This document shows, in pieces, positions 9,537 to 19,536 of a DNA stretch of 64,000 bases. The DNA is from Synechococcus sp. A10-1-5-1 (GTDB lineage: Bacteria; Cyanobacteriota; Cyanobacteriia; PCC-6307; Cyanobiaceae): NCBI RefSeq assembly GCF_023115425.1, contig NZ_CP096032.1, positions 1,736,001-1,800,000 of the forward strand, given 5' to 3'. Positions within the stretch are counted from its first letter, which is position 1, and each line of letters opens with the position of its first letter. The notes beneath the pieces were generated by a model. The model searched no databases. It was not told the origin of the DNA and worked only from the letters and a program-made list of their open reading frames with translations. A program made the translations under genes and the position numbers.

Positions 9537-10031
9537 TTAGAGCCACCACCAATCGCTGAAGGCCGCCGCTTGGCCGCAGGGGCGTCCATCGGGGTCGCTC
9601 AGGCACCAAAGCCGGGCGTTGTGGATCTGAAAGCGCCGGCCCGTGCGGCTGATGCGGATCCCGCTGTAGCCCTCGATCGCTTGTTGCTTCAAGGCCTGTT
9701 GCAGGGCCTGGGAGCGGCTTTGGCGCTCTTGGGGTTCAGCTGTGAGCCGCGAGGGCATGCCGACCATGGCGCTCCAGGGGCGCTCCCAGAGCTGGAGAGC
9801 CGCCGCGTTGGCGTAGGTCAGACAGGGGTCGCTGCTGCCGTCATGGGCCAGGACCACCAGATCTGCTGAGAAGAGTTCCTGGGCGGATGGGGCGAGCGCC
9901 CGCCCAAAGGCCTGCTGGTGAGAGCTGAGGATCTGATTGGCCAACTGGCGTTTCCCGGGGGTGAGCCAGGGTGCTGGTGCTTGCTCGAGTTGTTGCCGCC
10001 GCAGGCGGTGCCGGCGATCGCTCAGGGGCAC
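9537..10031 (-). CDS. MEKHLA domain (PAS-like) protein
   Basis: This 164-residue protein is mostly a MEKHLA domain, a PAS-related fold of unknown ligand found alone in bacteria and C-terminally in plant HD-ZIP III factors. Diagnostic stretches are YANAAALQLWE, SRLTAEP, YSGIRISRTGRRFQIHNARLW and GQAAAFSDWWW at the C-terminus. A longer frame exists to 10136, but the extra 35 residues would overlap the SWIM gene and are low-complexity. The GTG at 10031 follows the SWIM stop by one base (TGAGGTG), so I chose it. That spacing implies translational coupling to the SWIM and SNF2 genes. The role is unknown, and a sensory or ligand-binding part for that cluster is inference. Confidence 0.85.
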   Translation of the reverse strand: MPLSDRRHRLRRQQLEQAPAPWLTPGKRQLANQILSSHQQAFGRALAPSAQELFSADLVVLAHDGSSDPCLTYANAAALQLWERPWSAMVGMPSRLTAEPQERQSRSQALQQALKQQAIEGYSGIRISRTGRRFQIHNARLWCLSDPDGRPCGQAAAFSDWWWL

Positions 10032-10032
10032 C

Positions 10033-10932
10033 TCAGTCGTCCTGGTTCCGGCCTGCCGCCATGGCGGTGGCCATGGCGGCGGCGCTGAAGTTGGTTCCCT
10101 GGGCCTTGAGGTGCTCGACGAATTGCTTGCCGGCATCGGGGAAGCGGCCGTCTTCGGCTAGGGGGATGGCTCCGGCTTCATCCAACCCTGTGTCCCCCTC
10201 CATGGCCGGCGTGATGACCACTAGCCCGGGATCCAGGGCGGCCCCGTAGCGCCACCAGCGCTTGGGCTCGCGGATGGAGATCGGAGCGGGGTGGGCTTGA
10301 GGGGTGACGGCTGGGTGGGCGTCAGGGTTGGCCTTGGCTTCCTTCGCTTTCTTGGCCAGCAGGGCGCGGCGCTTCACCGCCAGGTCGCTGAGCAGCTGAG
10401 CGCGGGTGCGGCCCCGCAGTTGGAAGAGGACGAAGGGGTCTTCGCTGAAGCGCTCCCCCATTAAGTAGTAGACGGCGCTGACGTGCTTGCAGGGGTTGAC
10501 CTTGTCCGGGCAGGTGCACTCGCTGCGGACCTCCTGCAACTTGAAGGGGAAGAGACGCTTGCCGCTGGCGGCGAAGGCCCGCTCGATGTCCTGCGGCATG
10601 ACCCCAGCCAGGAGCTGGGCGGACCAACGGGCCTTTTGTCCCAGGGCCTCAAGGACGTAGTTCCAGTCCTCATCGTTGAGGACATCCAGCCAGAGCTTCA
10701 CCTTGTAGGGGTCCTCGCCGCTGCCCTGCACCCGGGCGTGAACGCGGCGGCCTTCAAAGCGGATCGAGAGGACGTTGCCTTCACGGGCGTAGGCCCAGGC
10801 CCGCTCCAGGCGCTTCTTGAAGCGGTAGCCGTTGATCAGCTCCATCCACTGCTCAACCCACCAGGGCTGCTGGCTCAGGCCCTCATCGCCGAGCTGGGTG
10901 GTGATGCCGTTGGAGGGGGAGGTGAAGGTCAT
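10033..10932 (-). CDS. SWIM zinc-finger domain protein
   Basis: This 299-residue protein carries one SWIM zinc finger: C139-x-C141, then C148-x-H150 within a helical context (PCKHVSAVYYLMGERF). SWIM fingers are predicted to bind DNA or protein. In bacteria such genes are commonly next to SNF2-type ATPases, as here. The region before the finger (about residues 25-130) is a conserved SWIM-associated part with WWVEQWMELINGYRF near the start. The C-terminal third is Lys/Ala-rich and probably flexible. It begins four bases after the SNF2 gene stop and is coupled to the MEKHLA gene. The function with the helicase (DNA repair or chromosome remodelling) is inference. Confidence 0.9.
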   Translation of the reverse strand: MTFTSPSNGITTQLGDEGLSQQPWWVEQWMELINGYRFKKRLERAWAYAREGNVLSIRFEGRRVHARVQGSGEDPYKVKLWLDVLNDEDWNYVLEALGQKARWSAQLLAGVMPQDIERAFAASGKRLFPFKLQEVRSECTCPDKVNPCKHVSAVYYLMGERFSEDPFVLFQLRGRTRAQLLSDLAVKRRALLAKKAKEAKANPDAHPAVTPQAHPAPISIREPKRWWRYGAALDPGLVVITPAMEGDTGLDEAGAIPLAEDGRFPDAGKQFVEHLKAQGTNFSAAAMATAMAAGRNQDD

Positions 10933-10936
10933 CGGA

Positions 10937-13900
10937 TTAGTTCTCGCTGAGGGTGACGAGTTCTTTGAGTTGGCTCACATCCATGCCGCCGAGCCAATCC
11001 TCGCCGGAGCCAACGATGTCTTCGGCGAGTTTCGACTTCTCTTTAATCATGCGGTCGATGCGCTCTTCCACCGAGCCACTGGTGATGAACTTGTGGACCA
11101 TCACTCGGTTCTGCTGGCCGATGCGGTAGGCCCGGTCCGTGGCCTGGTTTTCCACGGCGGGGTTCCACCAGCGGTCGATGTGGAAGACGTGGCTGGCGCG
11201 GGTCAGGTTGAGGCCGACGCCGCCCGCCTTGAGGGAGAGCAGGAAGAGTTGCGGGCCGCGGGGGTCGTCCTGGAAGCGATCGACCATGGCCTGGCGTTCG
11301 GTCTTGCTGGTGCTGCCGTAGAGGAAGGGAACCTCTTGGCGCCACCTGTGCTCCAGGTGAGCCTTGAGGAGGTGCCCCCATTCGGCGAATTGGGTGAAGA
11401 GCAGGGCCCGATCGCCCGCTTCCATCACTTCCTCGAGGATTTCCTCCAGTCGCTGCACCTTGGCGCTGCGGGCGGCAAACTCCTTGAAGAAGCTGGCATC
11501 CGCCTCCGCTGGGTCCTGTTTGAGGGCTAGGGCCGGGTGGTTGCAGATCTGCTTGAGCTTCGTGAGCAGCGCCAGCACCTGACCGTGTTTCTGGCCCAGG
11601 GGCGACCGGGCGATCGCATCGAGGCTCTCGTCCACGGTCTTGGAGTAGAGCTTCTTCTGCTCGGGGGCCAGGCCCACCCATTCGCTCAGCTCCACCTTCT
11701 CGGGCAGGTCGGAAATGATCGATTTGTCGGTCTTCAGGCGCCGCAGGATGAAGGGACCGACGCGGCCCTTGAGGTCCCGCAGCGATGACATGTCGCCGTA
11801 GCGCTCAATCGGCATCCGGTAGCGCTGCCGGAAGAAGGGTTCGTCGCCCAGCACCTTGGGATTGAGGAAATCCATCAGGGCCCAGAGCTCGCTCACCCGG
11901 TTCTCCACCGGCGTGCCGGTTAGGGCGATGCGGAAGCGAGGGCCCTTGCCGGGGCGTCCCATGTCGCGGGCCGCCATGGACTGCTTGGCCGCGTGGTTCT
12001 TGATTGCCTGAGCTTCATCGATCACGACCCCCTGCCAGTCGACCTTGTCCAGCAGTTCGCTGTCCCGTTGCAGCAGGCCGTAGGTGGTCAGGACCAGATC
12101 CACACCCTTCAGGGCTTTCTTCAGGGCCTCCGGGCTGGAGGGGCGTCGCGGTCCGTAGTGCTCATTGACCGTCAGGTCCGGGGTGAAGGCCGCGGCTTCC
12201 CGTTTCCAGTTGGTCAGCACCGAGGTGGGCGCCACCAGCAGCACGGGCCGCTTGAGCTCCTCTTCGGCCTTGAGGTGCTGCAGGAAGGCCAGTAACTGGA
12301 TCGTTTTGCCCAGTCCCATGTCATCGGCCAGGCAGGCGCCCTGATCGAAGCGATGCAGGAAGGCCAGCCAGCCCAGACCGCGTTCCTGATAAGGCCGCAG
12401 TTGCCCTGCGAATCCGGGTGGTGCCGGCAGCGGATCGGGGGCTTTCTGCTGGTGGTACTGCTCGAGAACCGCCTGCAGGCGCGGACCTGCAGTGAAGGCG
12501 TGGACCGGCAGCCGAGCCAGGGTTTCCCCTTCGTTGCCTGTGATCCGCAGGGCGTCATCCAGGCTGAAGGGTGGTTCAGAGGAACAGAACTTCTCGGCGT
12601 TCTTGAGATCGAGGGGCCGCAGTTCGATCCAAGCCCCCTTGTGCTGCACCAGGGGGCTGCGCTTGGCCGAAAGCTTCTCGAGGTCCTTGAGGTTCAGCGT
12701 GACCCCGCCGATCATGAATTCCCAGCGCCAATCCAGGCTTTCACCAAGGGTGAAGCCGCGGGACTTCTCCGGCAGCTCGGCTGTGATCGCTAGGCCCAGG
12801 CGGCTGGCCAGGCCTCCGGAGAGGCTTGCGGGGAGGACAACCCCGACACCCACATCCCGCAGGCGGGCGGCCGCGGTCCGCACCAGCACGAATGCTTCCG
12901 CGGGGGTCAGCTGCATCGCCTCGGGGGTGGCGGCATCGAGGCCCCGCTCCAGGGGCTCAAAGGCCAGCAGGGCGCGGCCCAGGCCCTCGAGCAGCAGCGC
13001 TCCCGGCTGCTCCAGTTGAAGTTCACCGAGGGCCAGGTTGCTGTCGCCCGCGGCCCAGACCAAGCCGGCGGGCACCCGCAGGCTGGGGTCGGCTTCAGCC
13101 TGCAGGCCGAATTTCAGTTCCCAGAGTTCCTCCCCTTCCGGAGGGGTGAAGAGCTCCAGGCAGGCCCGCGCGGGAGCCACCTTGCCGGCCACGGTCTCGC
13201 GCCAGTGGTTACTGGCACCGCCAAGGCGCTCCTGGTCCTCCTCGTCGAGTTTGAGCTTCCCGTCGCGGCTGGCCAAGCCCTCTTCCCAGGCCGCCAGCAG
13301 GGGGTCGAGGCCTGTCGCACCGGGTTGGAAGGCTTCGCGCAGCTGTCCATCCACCAGCTTCTCGACGATGCTCGCCACCAAGAGCCGGTTGGAGCGGGGG
13401 CGACCGCAGGCCAGCTGGGGGTCTGGGCTGGAGGCCGCAACCACCTGGGGCATTCGGGAGGCCAGTTCTTCCAGCCGGCGGCGGTCGTCTTCTCGGTTGA
13501 GTAGGGGGCGCCAGCTGGCTTTACCGTCATCGCTTTCGGGCAGCCAGCGGCCCCGGGCGATCAGGCTGAGGCACCAGCGCTGCACGTGGCACCACCAGAG
13601 CAGGTCATCCCCGAGGCCAGCCTCATAGGCACCCGATAGGGGCAATTGGTTCAGCCAAGCGGCAGCCGGTCCAGGCTTGAGGAACCACCCCTCCACCTGC
13701 CAGGGCCACCAGCTCAGGTCCTTGGGCAGCGGTTCCCCCGACTGCAGCGGCAGGCCACTCCAAGGGCTCTTGTCCGTGCTTTTTGTCCCGCGGCTCTGTT
13801 GCTGACGGCTGGGCAGGGTCAGGGTGACGGTGGCCTGGCGCAGGTCCTCAGACCAGAAGTTGTTGTCGTCGAGCCAGGTGGCTAGATCGTCGAGATCCAG

Positions 13901-14056
13901 GCTCAGGGGATGGAAGGGCGCCTCGTCCTTCGGGTTGACGGGTTCGGCCACACGCCAGGTATCCGCCCAGATCAACAGGCCGGCGGTGGGCGCCTTGCCT
14001 TTGGCGAAGCTTCCCGCCGGGACGACGGGCAGCCAGGTGGCATGCAGCAGGCTCAT
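10937..14056 (-). CDS. SNF2/HepA-family DNA helicase-like ATPase
   Basis: This is a 1039-residue superfamily 2 ATPase. The N-terminal half (about 1-500) is the extension typical of bacterial SNF2 proteins that pair with SWIM genes. The motor follows: motif I DDMGLGKT near residue 578, motif II DEAQ near 681, an LTGTPVENR motif, and the C-terminal RecA lobe with LLSLKAGGVGLNLTRA and DRWWNPAVENQATDRAYRIGQ (motifs V and VI). Such ATPases translocate on double-stranded DNA or remodel protein-DNA complexes without classical strand separation. No nuclease or methylase motif is seen, so there is no direct sign of a restriction or anti-phage system. It is the first gene of a three-gene operon. Confidence 0.93.
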   Translation of the reverse strand: MSLLHATWLPVVPAGSFAKGKAPTAGLLIWADTWRVAEPVNPKDEAPFHPLSLDLDDLATWLDDNNFWSEDLRQATVTLTLPSRQQQSRGTKSTDKSPWSGLPLQSGEPLPKDLSWWPWQVEGWFLKPGPAAAWLNQLPLSGAYEAGLGDDLLWWCHVQRWCLSLIARGRWLPESDDGKASWRPLLNREDDRRRLEELASRMPQVVAASSPDPQLACGRPRSNRLLVASIVEKLVDGQLREAFQPGATGLDPLLAAWEEGLASRDGKLKLDEEDQERLGGASNHWRETVAGKVAPARACLELFTPPEGEELWELKFGLQAEADPSLRVPAGLVWAAGDSNLALGELQLEQPGALLLEGLGRALLAFEPLERGLDAATPEAMQLTPAEAFVLVRTAAARLRDVGVGVVLPASLSGGLASRLGLAITAELPEKSRGFTLGESLDWRWEFMIGGVTLNLKDLEKLSAKRSPLVQHKGAWIELRPLDLKNAEKFCSSEPPFSLDDALRITGNEGETLARLPVHAFTAGPRLQAVLEQYHQQKAPDPLPAPPGFAGQLRPYQERGLGWLAFLHRFDQGACLADDMGLGKTIQLLAFLQHLKAEEELKRPVLLVAPTSVLTNWKREAAAFTPDLTVNEHYGPRRPSSPEALKKALKGVDLVLTTYGLLQRDSELLDKVDWQGVVIDEAQAIKNHAAKQSMAARDMGRPGKGPRFRIALTGTPVENRVSELWALMDFLNPKVLGDEPFFRQRYRMPIERYGDMSSLRDLKGRVGPFILRRLKTDKSIISDLPEKVELSEWVGLAPEQKKLYSKTVDESLDAIARSPLGQKHGQVLALLTKLKQICNHPALALKQDPAEADASFFKEFAARSAKVQRLEEILEEVMEAGDRALLFTQFAEWGHLLKAHLEHRWRQEVPFLYGSTSKTERQAMVDRFQDDPRGPQLFLLSLKAGGVGLNLTRASHVFHIDRWWNPAVENQATDRAYRIGQQNRVMVHKFITSGSVEERIDRMIKEKSKLAEDIVGSGEDWLGGMDVSQLKELVTLSEN

Positions 14057-14074
14057 GGAGGCGGGGCCTGGGGT

Positions 14075-14521
14075 TCAGGGGCGCCGCCGGATCGGTTCAA
14101 CCCGGGTCACGACAAGTCGCGATAGGGCCATCGATCCGTGCAACACCAGCGCGGCGCCGATCAGCGGCAACCAAGCACGAATAAACCCCATCATCACAGT
14201 TGGCGCGACCTGAGCCAAGGTCTGGGTCCAAGGTTCCTGGAGCGGCCAGGGCAAAAGGGCTGGTAGCCCAAGGCTGTGGATGCCGCAGACCGCTCCGACC
14301 AGTCCCGCCTGCAGGTGACTGTCATTGGGGTCCACCCGCTGCAGGTGGAAGGCCAGGAGGCCGTAGAAGAACCCGCAGCCACCTGCCCGGAGGGCTGATT
14401 CCACTCCCAGTGGCAGCCCCAAGATCAGCGCGCTGAGGCCTGCTCCCAGGGCCCAGGCGATGGAGCGCAGCCGCAGTTCGGCCCGGCTGGGCCCTTCGGT
14501 GACAGGGGAGGCGGCGCTCAT
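14075..14521 (-). CDS. Small integral membrane protein of unknown function
   Basis: This 148-residue protein has three to four predicted membrane segments (about 25-45, 48-62, 74-92 and 105-135) with a short basic C-terminus [10 protein letters not shown] recognise no family. It begins at an ATG at 14521 and is divergent from alaS, whose first possible start is only 12 bases away, so the two share a very small promoter region. The 18-base gap to the SNF2 gene start could let it be co-transcribed with the helicase cluster, with this gene first. Function cannot be stated. Confidence 0.65.
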   Translation of the reverse strand: MSAASPVTEGPSRAELRLRSIAWALGAGLSALILGLPLGVESALRAGGCGFFYGLLAFHLQRVDPNDSHLQAGLVGAVCGIHSLGLPALLPWPLQEPWTQTLAQVAPTVMMGFIRAWLPLIGAALVLHGSMALSRLVVTRVEPIRRRP

Positions 14522-14562
14522 GCTGCGCGATCATGCCCGGTTCAGGCTTCTTTCGCTTCGTC

Positions 14563-17199
14563 ATGGCCGCCGCTCCCCGCACTGGTGCTGAGATTCGTGC
14601 GGCCTTTCTCGATTTCTACGAACAGCGGGGCCATCAGCCGATGGCCAGTGCCTCCCTGGTGCCGGAAGACCCCACGGTTCTGCTGACCATTGCCGGGATG
14701 CTCCCGTTTAAGCCGGTCTTCCTGGGCCAGCAGCCCCGGCCTTCGGCCCGCGCCACCAGCAGCCAGAAGTGCATTCGCACCAACGACATTGAAAACGTGG
14801 GGCGCACCGCGCGGCACCACACGTTCTTCGAGATGCTCGGGAACTTCTCCTTTGGCGATTACTTCAAGGAGCAGGCGATCCAGTGGGCCTGGGAGCTGAG
14901 CACCACGGTGTACGGGATCAGCCCCAAGAACTTGGTGGTCAGCGTCTTCCGCGAGGACGACGAAGCCGAGCAAATCTGGCGCGATGTGGTGGGGGTCAAC
15001 CCCAAGCGGATCATCCGCATGGATGAGGCCGATAACTTCTGGGCCTCCGGTCCCACGGGCCCCTGCGGTCCCTGCTCGGAGATCTATTACGACTTCAAAC
15101 CCGAGCTGGGTGATGAGGGCATCGATCTCGAGGACGACAGCCGCTTCATCGAGTTCTACAACTTGGTCTTCATGCAGTTCAACCGCGACGCTGAGGGCAC
15201 CCTCACGCCGCTGGAGAACCGCAACATCGATACCGGGATGGGCCTCGAGCGGATGGCCCAAATCCTGCAAAAGGTTCCGAACAACTACGAGACGGACCTG
15301 ATCTATCCGCTGATTGAGGCTGCGGCGGCTCTGGCGGGTGTCGACTACAAGCAACTCGACGCCAAAGGGCAGACCTCCCTGAAGGTGATCGGTGACCACA
15401 GCCGGGCTGTGACCCAGCTGATCTGTGATGGCGTCACCGCCAGCAACCTGGGCCGCGGTTACATCCTGCGTCGCCTACTGCGCCGGGTCGTCCGTCACGG
15501 ACGTCTCCTGGGCATCGATAAGCCCTTCCTGACGGCGATGGGTGAGGCGTCGATTGCCCTGATGCAGACGGCCTACCCCCAGTTGCTTGAGCGCAAGGAG
15601 GTGATTCTTGCTGAGCTGAAGCGTGAAGAGGCCCGCTTCCTGGAAACCCTGGAGCGGGGCGAGAAGCTGCTGGTCGATGTCCTGGCGGCCAAGCCCAAGC
15701 AGATCTCAGGTGAGCAGGCCTTTGAGCTCTATGACACCTATGGCTTCCCCCTGGAGCTCACCCAGGAGATCGCCGAAGAGCACGGCCTGGCGGTCGATCT
15801 GGATGGCTTTGAGCAGGCGATGGAGGCGCAGCGCCAGCGGGCGAAGGCCGCGGCGGTCAGCATCGACCTGACTCTTCAGGACGCCATTGATCAGATGGCC
15901 GCCGATCTGGAGGCCACCAGCTTCCGGGGCTACGAGTTGCTGGACCAGAGCAGCAGCGTTCAGGCGTTGGTGGTCAATGGTGAACCGGCCGTGCGGGCTG
16001 AGGCTGGGGACAGCGTTCAGCTGGTGCTGGACACCACGCCCTTCTACGGCGAAGGCGGCGGTCAGGTGGGCGACCGCGGGGTGTTGAGCGGTGATGGCCT
16101 GATCATTGCGATCGAGGCCGTGAGCCGAAACCGCAGCGTGTTCGTCCATAGCGGCCGGGTGGAGCGCGGCAGCGTGAGCGTGGGCGATGTGGTCCACGGC
16201 CAGGTGGATCGGGCCTGCCGCCGGCGGGCCCAGGCCAACCACACGGCGACTCATTTGTTGCAGTCGGCTCTCAAGCAGGTTGTCGATCCCGGGATCGGCC
16301 AGGCCGGCTCCCTGGTTGATTTCGATCGCCTGCGCTTTGACTTCCACTGCCCCCGGGCGATTACGGCGGCAGAGCTTGAGCAGATCGAGACCCTGATCAA
16401 TGGCTGGATCGCTGAGGCCCACAGCCTCGAGGTCCAGGAGATGGCGATCGAGAAGGCCAAGGCCGCCGGCGCCGTGGCGATGTTTGGCGAGAAATACGCC
16501 GATGTGGTCCGGGTCGTCGATGTTCCGGGCGTTTCGATGGAGCTCTGCGGCGGGACTCACGTCAGCAACACCGCAGAGATCGGGCTGTTCAAAATCGTCA
16601 GTGAAAGCGGCGTGGCCGCTGGCATCCGCCGCATCGAAGCTGTCGCTGGGGCTGCAGTCCTCGCTTACTTGAACGAACGGGATGCGGTGGTGAAGCAGCT
16701 CGGAGAGCGCTTCAAGGCCCAGCCGGCGGAGATTGTTGAGCGAGTGGTGACCCTGCAAACCGAGCTGAAGGCCAGCCAGAAGGCTCTGGCCTCGGCGCGG
16801 GAAGAGTTGGCCTTGGCGAAATCCGCGGCCCTGGCGAGCCAATCAGAAGCGGTTGGCGACTTCCAGGTGCTGATTAGCCGCCTGGATGGGGTTGAAGGCG
16901 GTGGCCTGCAGAGCGCAGCCCAGGGTCTGGTGGATCAACTCGGCGATGGAGCTGCGGTGGTCTTGGGGGGTCTGCCGGATCCCTCGGATCTGGGCAAGGT
17001 GATCTTGGTGGCGGCCTTCGGCAAGGGGGTCATTGCCAAGGGGCAGCAGGCCGGCAAGTTCATTGGCGCAGTGGCCAAGGCCTGCGGTGGCGGCGGCGGC
17101 GGCCGGCCCAACTTGGCGCAGGCCGGTGGCCGCGATGGGGCAGCCCTGGATGCCGCACTGGAGCAGGCCAAAGGCGAGCTGACCGCGGCCCTGGGCTGA
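14563..17199 (+). CDS. alaS: Alanyl-tRNA synthetase
   Basis: It charges tRNA-Ala and edits mischarged Ser/Gly. From the ATG at 14563 it is 878 residues, the family norm. The N-terminal catalytic core begins with [15 protein letters not shown] and contains [12 protein letters not shown]. The editing domain has the zinc-binding HxxxH (HTATHLLQ) and CGGTHVSN, and a coiled coil and the C-Ala domain end with [15 protein letters not shown]. An ATG at 14533 would add ten residues, [10 protein letters not shown], unlike the family N-terminus, so I prefer 14563. Two hairpins lie just downstream. Confidence 0.97.
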   Translation: MAAAPRTGAEIRAAFLDFYEQRGHQPMASASLVPEDPTVLLTIAGMLPFKPVFLGQQPRPSARATSSQKCIRTNDIENVGRTARHHTFFEMLGNFSFGDYFKEQAIQWAWELSTTVYGISPKNLVVSVFREDDEAEQIWRDVVGVNPKRIIRMDEADNFWASGPTGPCGPCSEIYYDFKPELGDEGIDLEDDSRFIEFYNLVFMQFNRDAEGTLTPLENRNIDTGMGLERMAQILQKVPNNYETDLIYPLIEAAAALAGVDYKQLDAKGQTSLKVIGDHSRAVTQLICDGVTASNLGRGYILRRLLRRVVRHGRLLGIDKPFLTAMGEASIALMQTAYPQLLERKEVILAELKREEARFLETLERGEKLLVDVLAAKPKQISGEQAFELYDTYGFPLELTQEIAEEHGLAVDLDGFEQAMEAQRQRAKAAAVSIDLTLQDAIDQMAADLEATSFRGYELLDQSSSVQALVVNGEPAVRAEAGDSVQLVLDTTPFYGEGGGQVGDRGVLSGDGLIIAIEAVSRNRSVFVHSGRVERGSVSVGDVVHGQVDRACRRRAQANHTATHLLQSALKQVVDPGIGQAGSLVDFDRLRFDFHCPRAITAAELEQIETLINGWIAEAHSLEVQEMAIEKAKAAGAVAMFGEKYADVVRVVDVPGVSMELCGGTHVSNTAEIGLFKIVSESGVAAGIRRIEAVAGAAVLAYLNERDAVVKQLGERFKAQPAEIVERVVTLQTELKASQKALASAREELALAKSAALASQSEAVGDFQVLISRLDGVEGGGLQSAAQGLVDQLGDGAAVVLGGLPDPSDLGKVILVAAFGKGVIAKGQQAGKFIGAVAKACGGGGGGRPNLAQAGGRDGAALDAALEQAKGELTAALG

Positions 17200-17221
17200 T
17201 TCAGACAGCTCCCGAACCGTT

Positions 17222-17290
17222 CTCCTGGCGTTGCCAGGGGAGCGGCAGGAGGGGAATCCTGCAGGCAAGGACCGATGCAGGAGAGATTCG
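17222..17290 (+). promoter_or_regulatory. Structured leader with alternative Shine-Dalgarno pairing
   Basis: Between alaS and the next gene, CTCCTGGC (17222) pairs with GCCAGGGGAG (to 17242), forming a hairpin that may end alaS weakly although no T tract follows. Next, GCAGGA (17245-17250) pairs perfectly with TCCTGC (17257-17262). The same TCCTGC can instead pair with a second GCAGGA (17277-17282) that contains the AGGAG ribosome-binding site of the gene at 17291. The two pairings exclude each other, the layout of a translational on/off switch. The complementarity is directly visible; regulation is inference. Confidence 0.45.
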
Positions 17291-17482
17291 ATGGCCAGCT
17301 CCTTTGAAATTCATGCCCGTCACCACTGGAGTTTCCAGTTGGTGCTGATGGGCAGCCGCCTGCAACTGGAGGGTTGCCGTGATGGAGAGGAGCCCCTGCG
17401 CTGTTCCACCTGGTTGGAGCCCCAGGACACGCCCCTGGACATGGCCCATGAACTGATGGCCCATCCCAGCTGCGCTGTTTGA
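17291..17482 (+). CDS. Small hypothetical protein, 63 residues
   Basis: This protein has no recognised domain. It contains HARHHWSFQLVLMGSRLQLEGC and a C-terminal part with several acidic residues, ending HELMAHPSCAV. The pattern of alternating hydrophobic residues fits a small beta-rich fold, and there is no signal peptide or membrane helix. The ATG at 17291 has a good AGGAGAG site seven bases upstream; a longer frame from 17231 would translate the hairpin region and is unlikely. It converges with speA (stop at 17487). Histidines and two cysteines suggest a possible metal site, but this is speculation. Confidence 0.65.
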   Translation: MASSFEIHARHHWSFQLVLMGSRLQLEGCRDGEEPLRCSTWLEPQDTPLDMAHELMAHPSCAV

Positions 17483-17486
17483 GCGC

Positions 17487-19421
17487 TCAGCTCTGCAGGT
17501 AAGTCGTTTGCCTGAGGCTGGTCTCCAGGTGATCCATCAGGCGCCGGGCCTCCTGGATCTTGAGATTTCCCTTTTGGATCGCTGACTCGCTGGTCATGCG
17601 CAGGCGCTCCAGCAGGACCTCAGGGTCGTGTTCCATCGCTTCAAGCACCTCGGCGTTGGTGTCTCCGCGCACGACGTGATCGACCTGGTAGCCGCCTCCT
17701 GGTGAGAGACGGATGTGGACGGCATTGGTGGTGCCAAACAGGTTGTGGAGATTGCCCATGACCTCTTGGTAGGCCCCGCCCAGGAAGAGACCGATCAGGT
17801 AGGGCTCAGCCGGATTCAGTGCGTGCAGCTCCAGCAACGGTTTGCTTTGTCCCTGGGCGATGAAGCGCGCCAATTTCCCGTCGGAGTCGCAGGTGAGGTC
17901 CGCGAAGTGCCCTAGCGCCTCAGGCTGTTCGTTCAGCCGGTGGATCGGTAGCAGCGGGAAGAGTTGCTCAATGGCCCAGCTATCGGGAACGGAGCGAAAC
18001 ACTGACAAGTTGGCGTAGAAGGTGGCGGCAAGCTCGGCCTTCAGGTTGCTCAGCTCCTCGGGGATCGCTTCATTACCGGGCAGTTTTTGGGCAATGGCCT
18101 GGGCGCAGGCCCAGGTGAGTTGTTCGGCAACGGAACGCTCCGGAAGGCTCATGTAGCCCAGGCGAAACGCGCTCAAAGCATCGTCTTTGAACTTGAGGGC
18201 GTCGTTCCAGGTTTCCTGCAACTTGGAGAGATCCCGATCGCCCTGCCCATCGACGGCTTCAATCTCAGCGAGGGTTTGGCGCAGGTTGCGGACCGTGAGT
18301 GCCTCGTCTCCCTGGGCCGCTGGGCAGCCGCTGGGCACGGTGCTTTGGCCCAGCACGTTGAAGACCAGCACAGAGAAGTGGCTGGCGATGGCGCGCCCGC
18401 TTTCAGAAACCAGGGTGGGCACGGGAACGCCGTGGGGTTCACAGCATTCCCGAACGGTGGCCACGACGTCGTTGGCGTAGTTCTGCAGCGAGTAGTTCGT
18501 CGAGGCCGATGTGGCGGTGCGGCTGCCGTCGTAGTCGACCCCGAGACCACCACCCACATCGAGGAAGCCCATCGGGGCGCCGAGCTTGGTGAGCTCGACA
18601 TAGATCTGCCCGGCTTCCTGCAGGGCGTCCTTAAGAACGGCGATGTCGTTGATCTGACTGCCCACGTGGAAGTGCAGCAGCTTCAGGTCGTTCAGCAGGT
18701 TGGCCTTCTTCAGGGCCTCGACCGTGGCCAGGAGTTCGGGGATAGCCAAGCCAAATTTCGCCTTGGCGCCAACGGAGCTGCCCCAGCGGCCGGTGCTGCG
18801 GCTGGAGAGCTTGGCTCGGATGCCAATGAATGGGGCCGCGCCCAGGTCCTGGCTCGCCTGGATGATCCGCTCGACCTCATCGGCCTGTTCGATGACGACC
18901 ACCGGTTGCCGGCCCAGTCGTCTGGCCAGGATGGCGGTTTCGATGTAGCGCTGGTCCTTGTAGCCGTTGCAGATCAGCAGCGCCTCGGGGTCGTCAACTA
19001 AGGACAGGGCGATCAGCAGTTCTGCCTTGCTGCCGGCCTCCAGGCCGAAGTGCCAGCGCTTGCCGCAGGTCACGAGCTCCTCGACCACGTGACGCTGCTG
19101 GTTGCACTTCACGGGGAAGACCCCCTGGTAGCGACCGGCGTAGCCGTACTGGGCAATGGCGCGTTCGAAGGCGGCATGCAGCCGCTCGAGCCGGTCTTCG
19201 AGGATGTCGTCGAAGCGGATCAGCAGGGGAAGGCCAAGGCTCCGGCCTTCCAGCCCCTGGACGAGATCCAGGAGATCAAGGCTGCCGCCCCGTTCCCCTT
19301 TGGGTTGCACGCTGATGTGACCGCGGGCATTGACCGAGAAATAGGGATCCCCCCAGCGATCGAGGCCATAGAGGGCTGCGCTGTCAGCCGCGCTCCAGCT
19401 GGCGTTTTCAGCGGAGACCAT
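17487..19421 (-). CDS. speA: Biosynthetic arginine decarboxylase
   Basis: This PLP fold-type III (alanine racemase-like) enzyme converts arginine to agmatine for polyamine synthesis. It is 644 residues from the ATG at 19421, as usual for the SpeA family. [12 protein letters not shown] contains the PLP lysine, HFHVGSQI and [12 protein letters not shown] are barrel motifs, and VSESGRAI lies in the C-terminal part. The longer frame to 19568 adds 49 residues unlike the family and would cross the ndk start, so I reject it. It diverges from ndk, with 115 bases between the two starts for both promoters. Confidence 0.95.
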   Translation of the reverse strand: MVSAENASWSAADSAALYGLDRWGDPYFSVNARGHISVQPKGERGGSLDLLDLVQGLEGRSLGLPLLIRFDDILEDRLERLHAAFERAIAQYGYAGRYQGVFPVKCNQQRHVVEELVTCGKRWHFGLEAGSKAELLIALSLVDDPEALLICNGYKDQRYIETAILARRLGRQPVVVIEQADEVERIIQASQDLGAAPFIGIRAKLSSRSTGRWGSSVGAKAKFGLAIPELLATVEALKKANLLNDLKLLHFHVGSQINDIAVLKDALQEAGQIYVELTKLGAPMGFLDVGGGLGVDYDGSRTATSASTNYSLQNYANDVVATVRECCEPHGVPVPTLVSESGRAIASHFSVLVFNVLGQSTVPSGCPAAQGDEALTVRNLRQTLAEIEAVDGQGDRDLSKLQETWNDALKFKDDALSAFRLGYMSLPERSVAEQLTWACAQAIAQKLPGNEAIPEELSNLKAELAATFYANLSVFRSVPDSWAIEQLFPLLPIHRLNEQPEALGHFADLTCDSDGKLARFIAQGQSKPLLELHALNPAEPYLIGLFLGGAYQEVMGNLHNLFGTTNAVHIRLSPGGGYQVDHVVRGDTNAEVLEAMEHDPEVLLERLRMTSESAIQKGNLKIQEARRLMDHLETSLRQTTYLQS

Positions 19422-19536
19422 CGAGCCGGCAGCGGGGCAATGCCGGAAATCTAAGGACTCGTGCCCGGGGTGCCACGTGTGCTTGCCAAGCGGTAGGGCG
19501 GCCACGGACGATGGGCCGGATCTGACGTTTTTTGTT

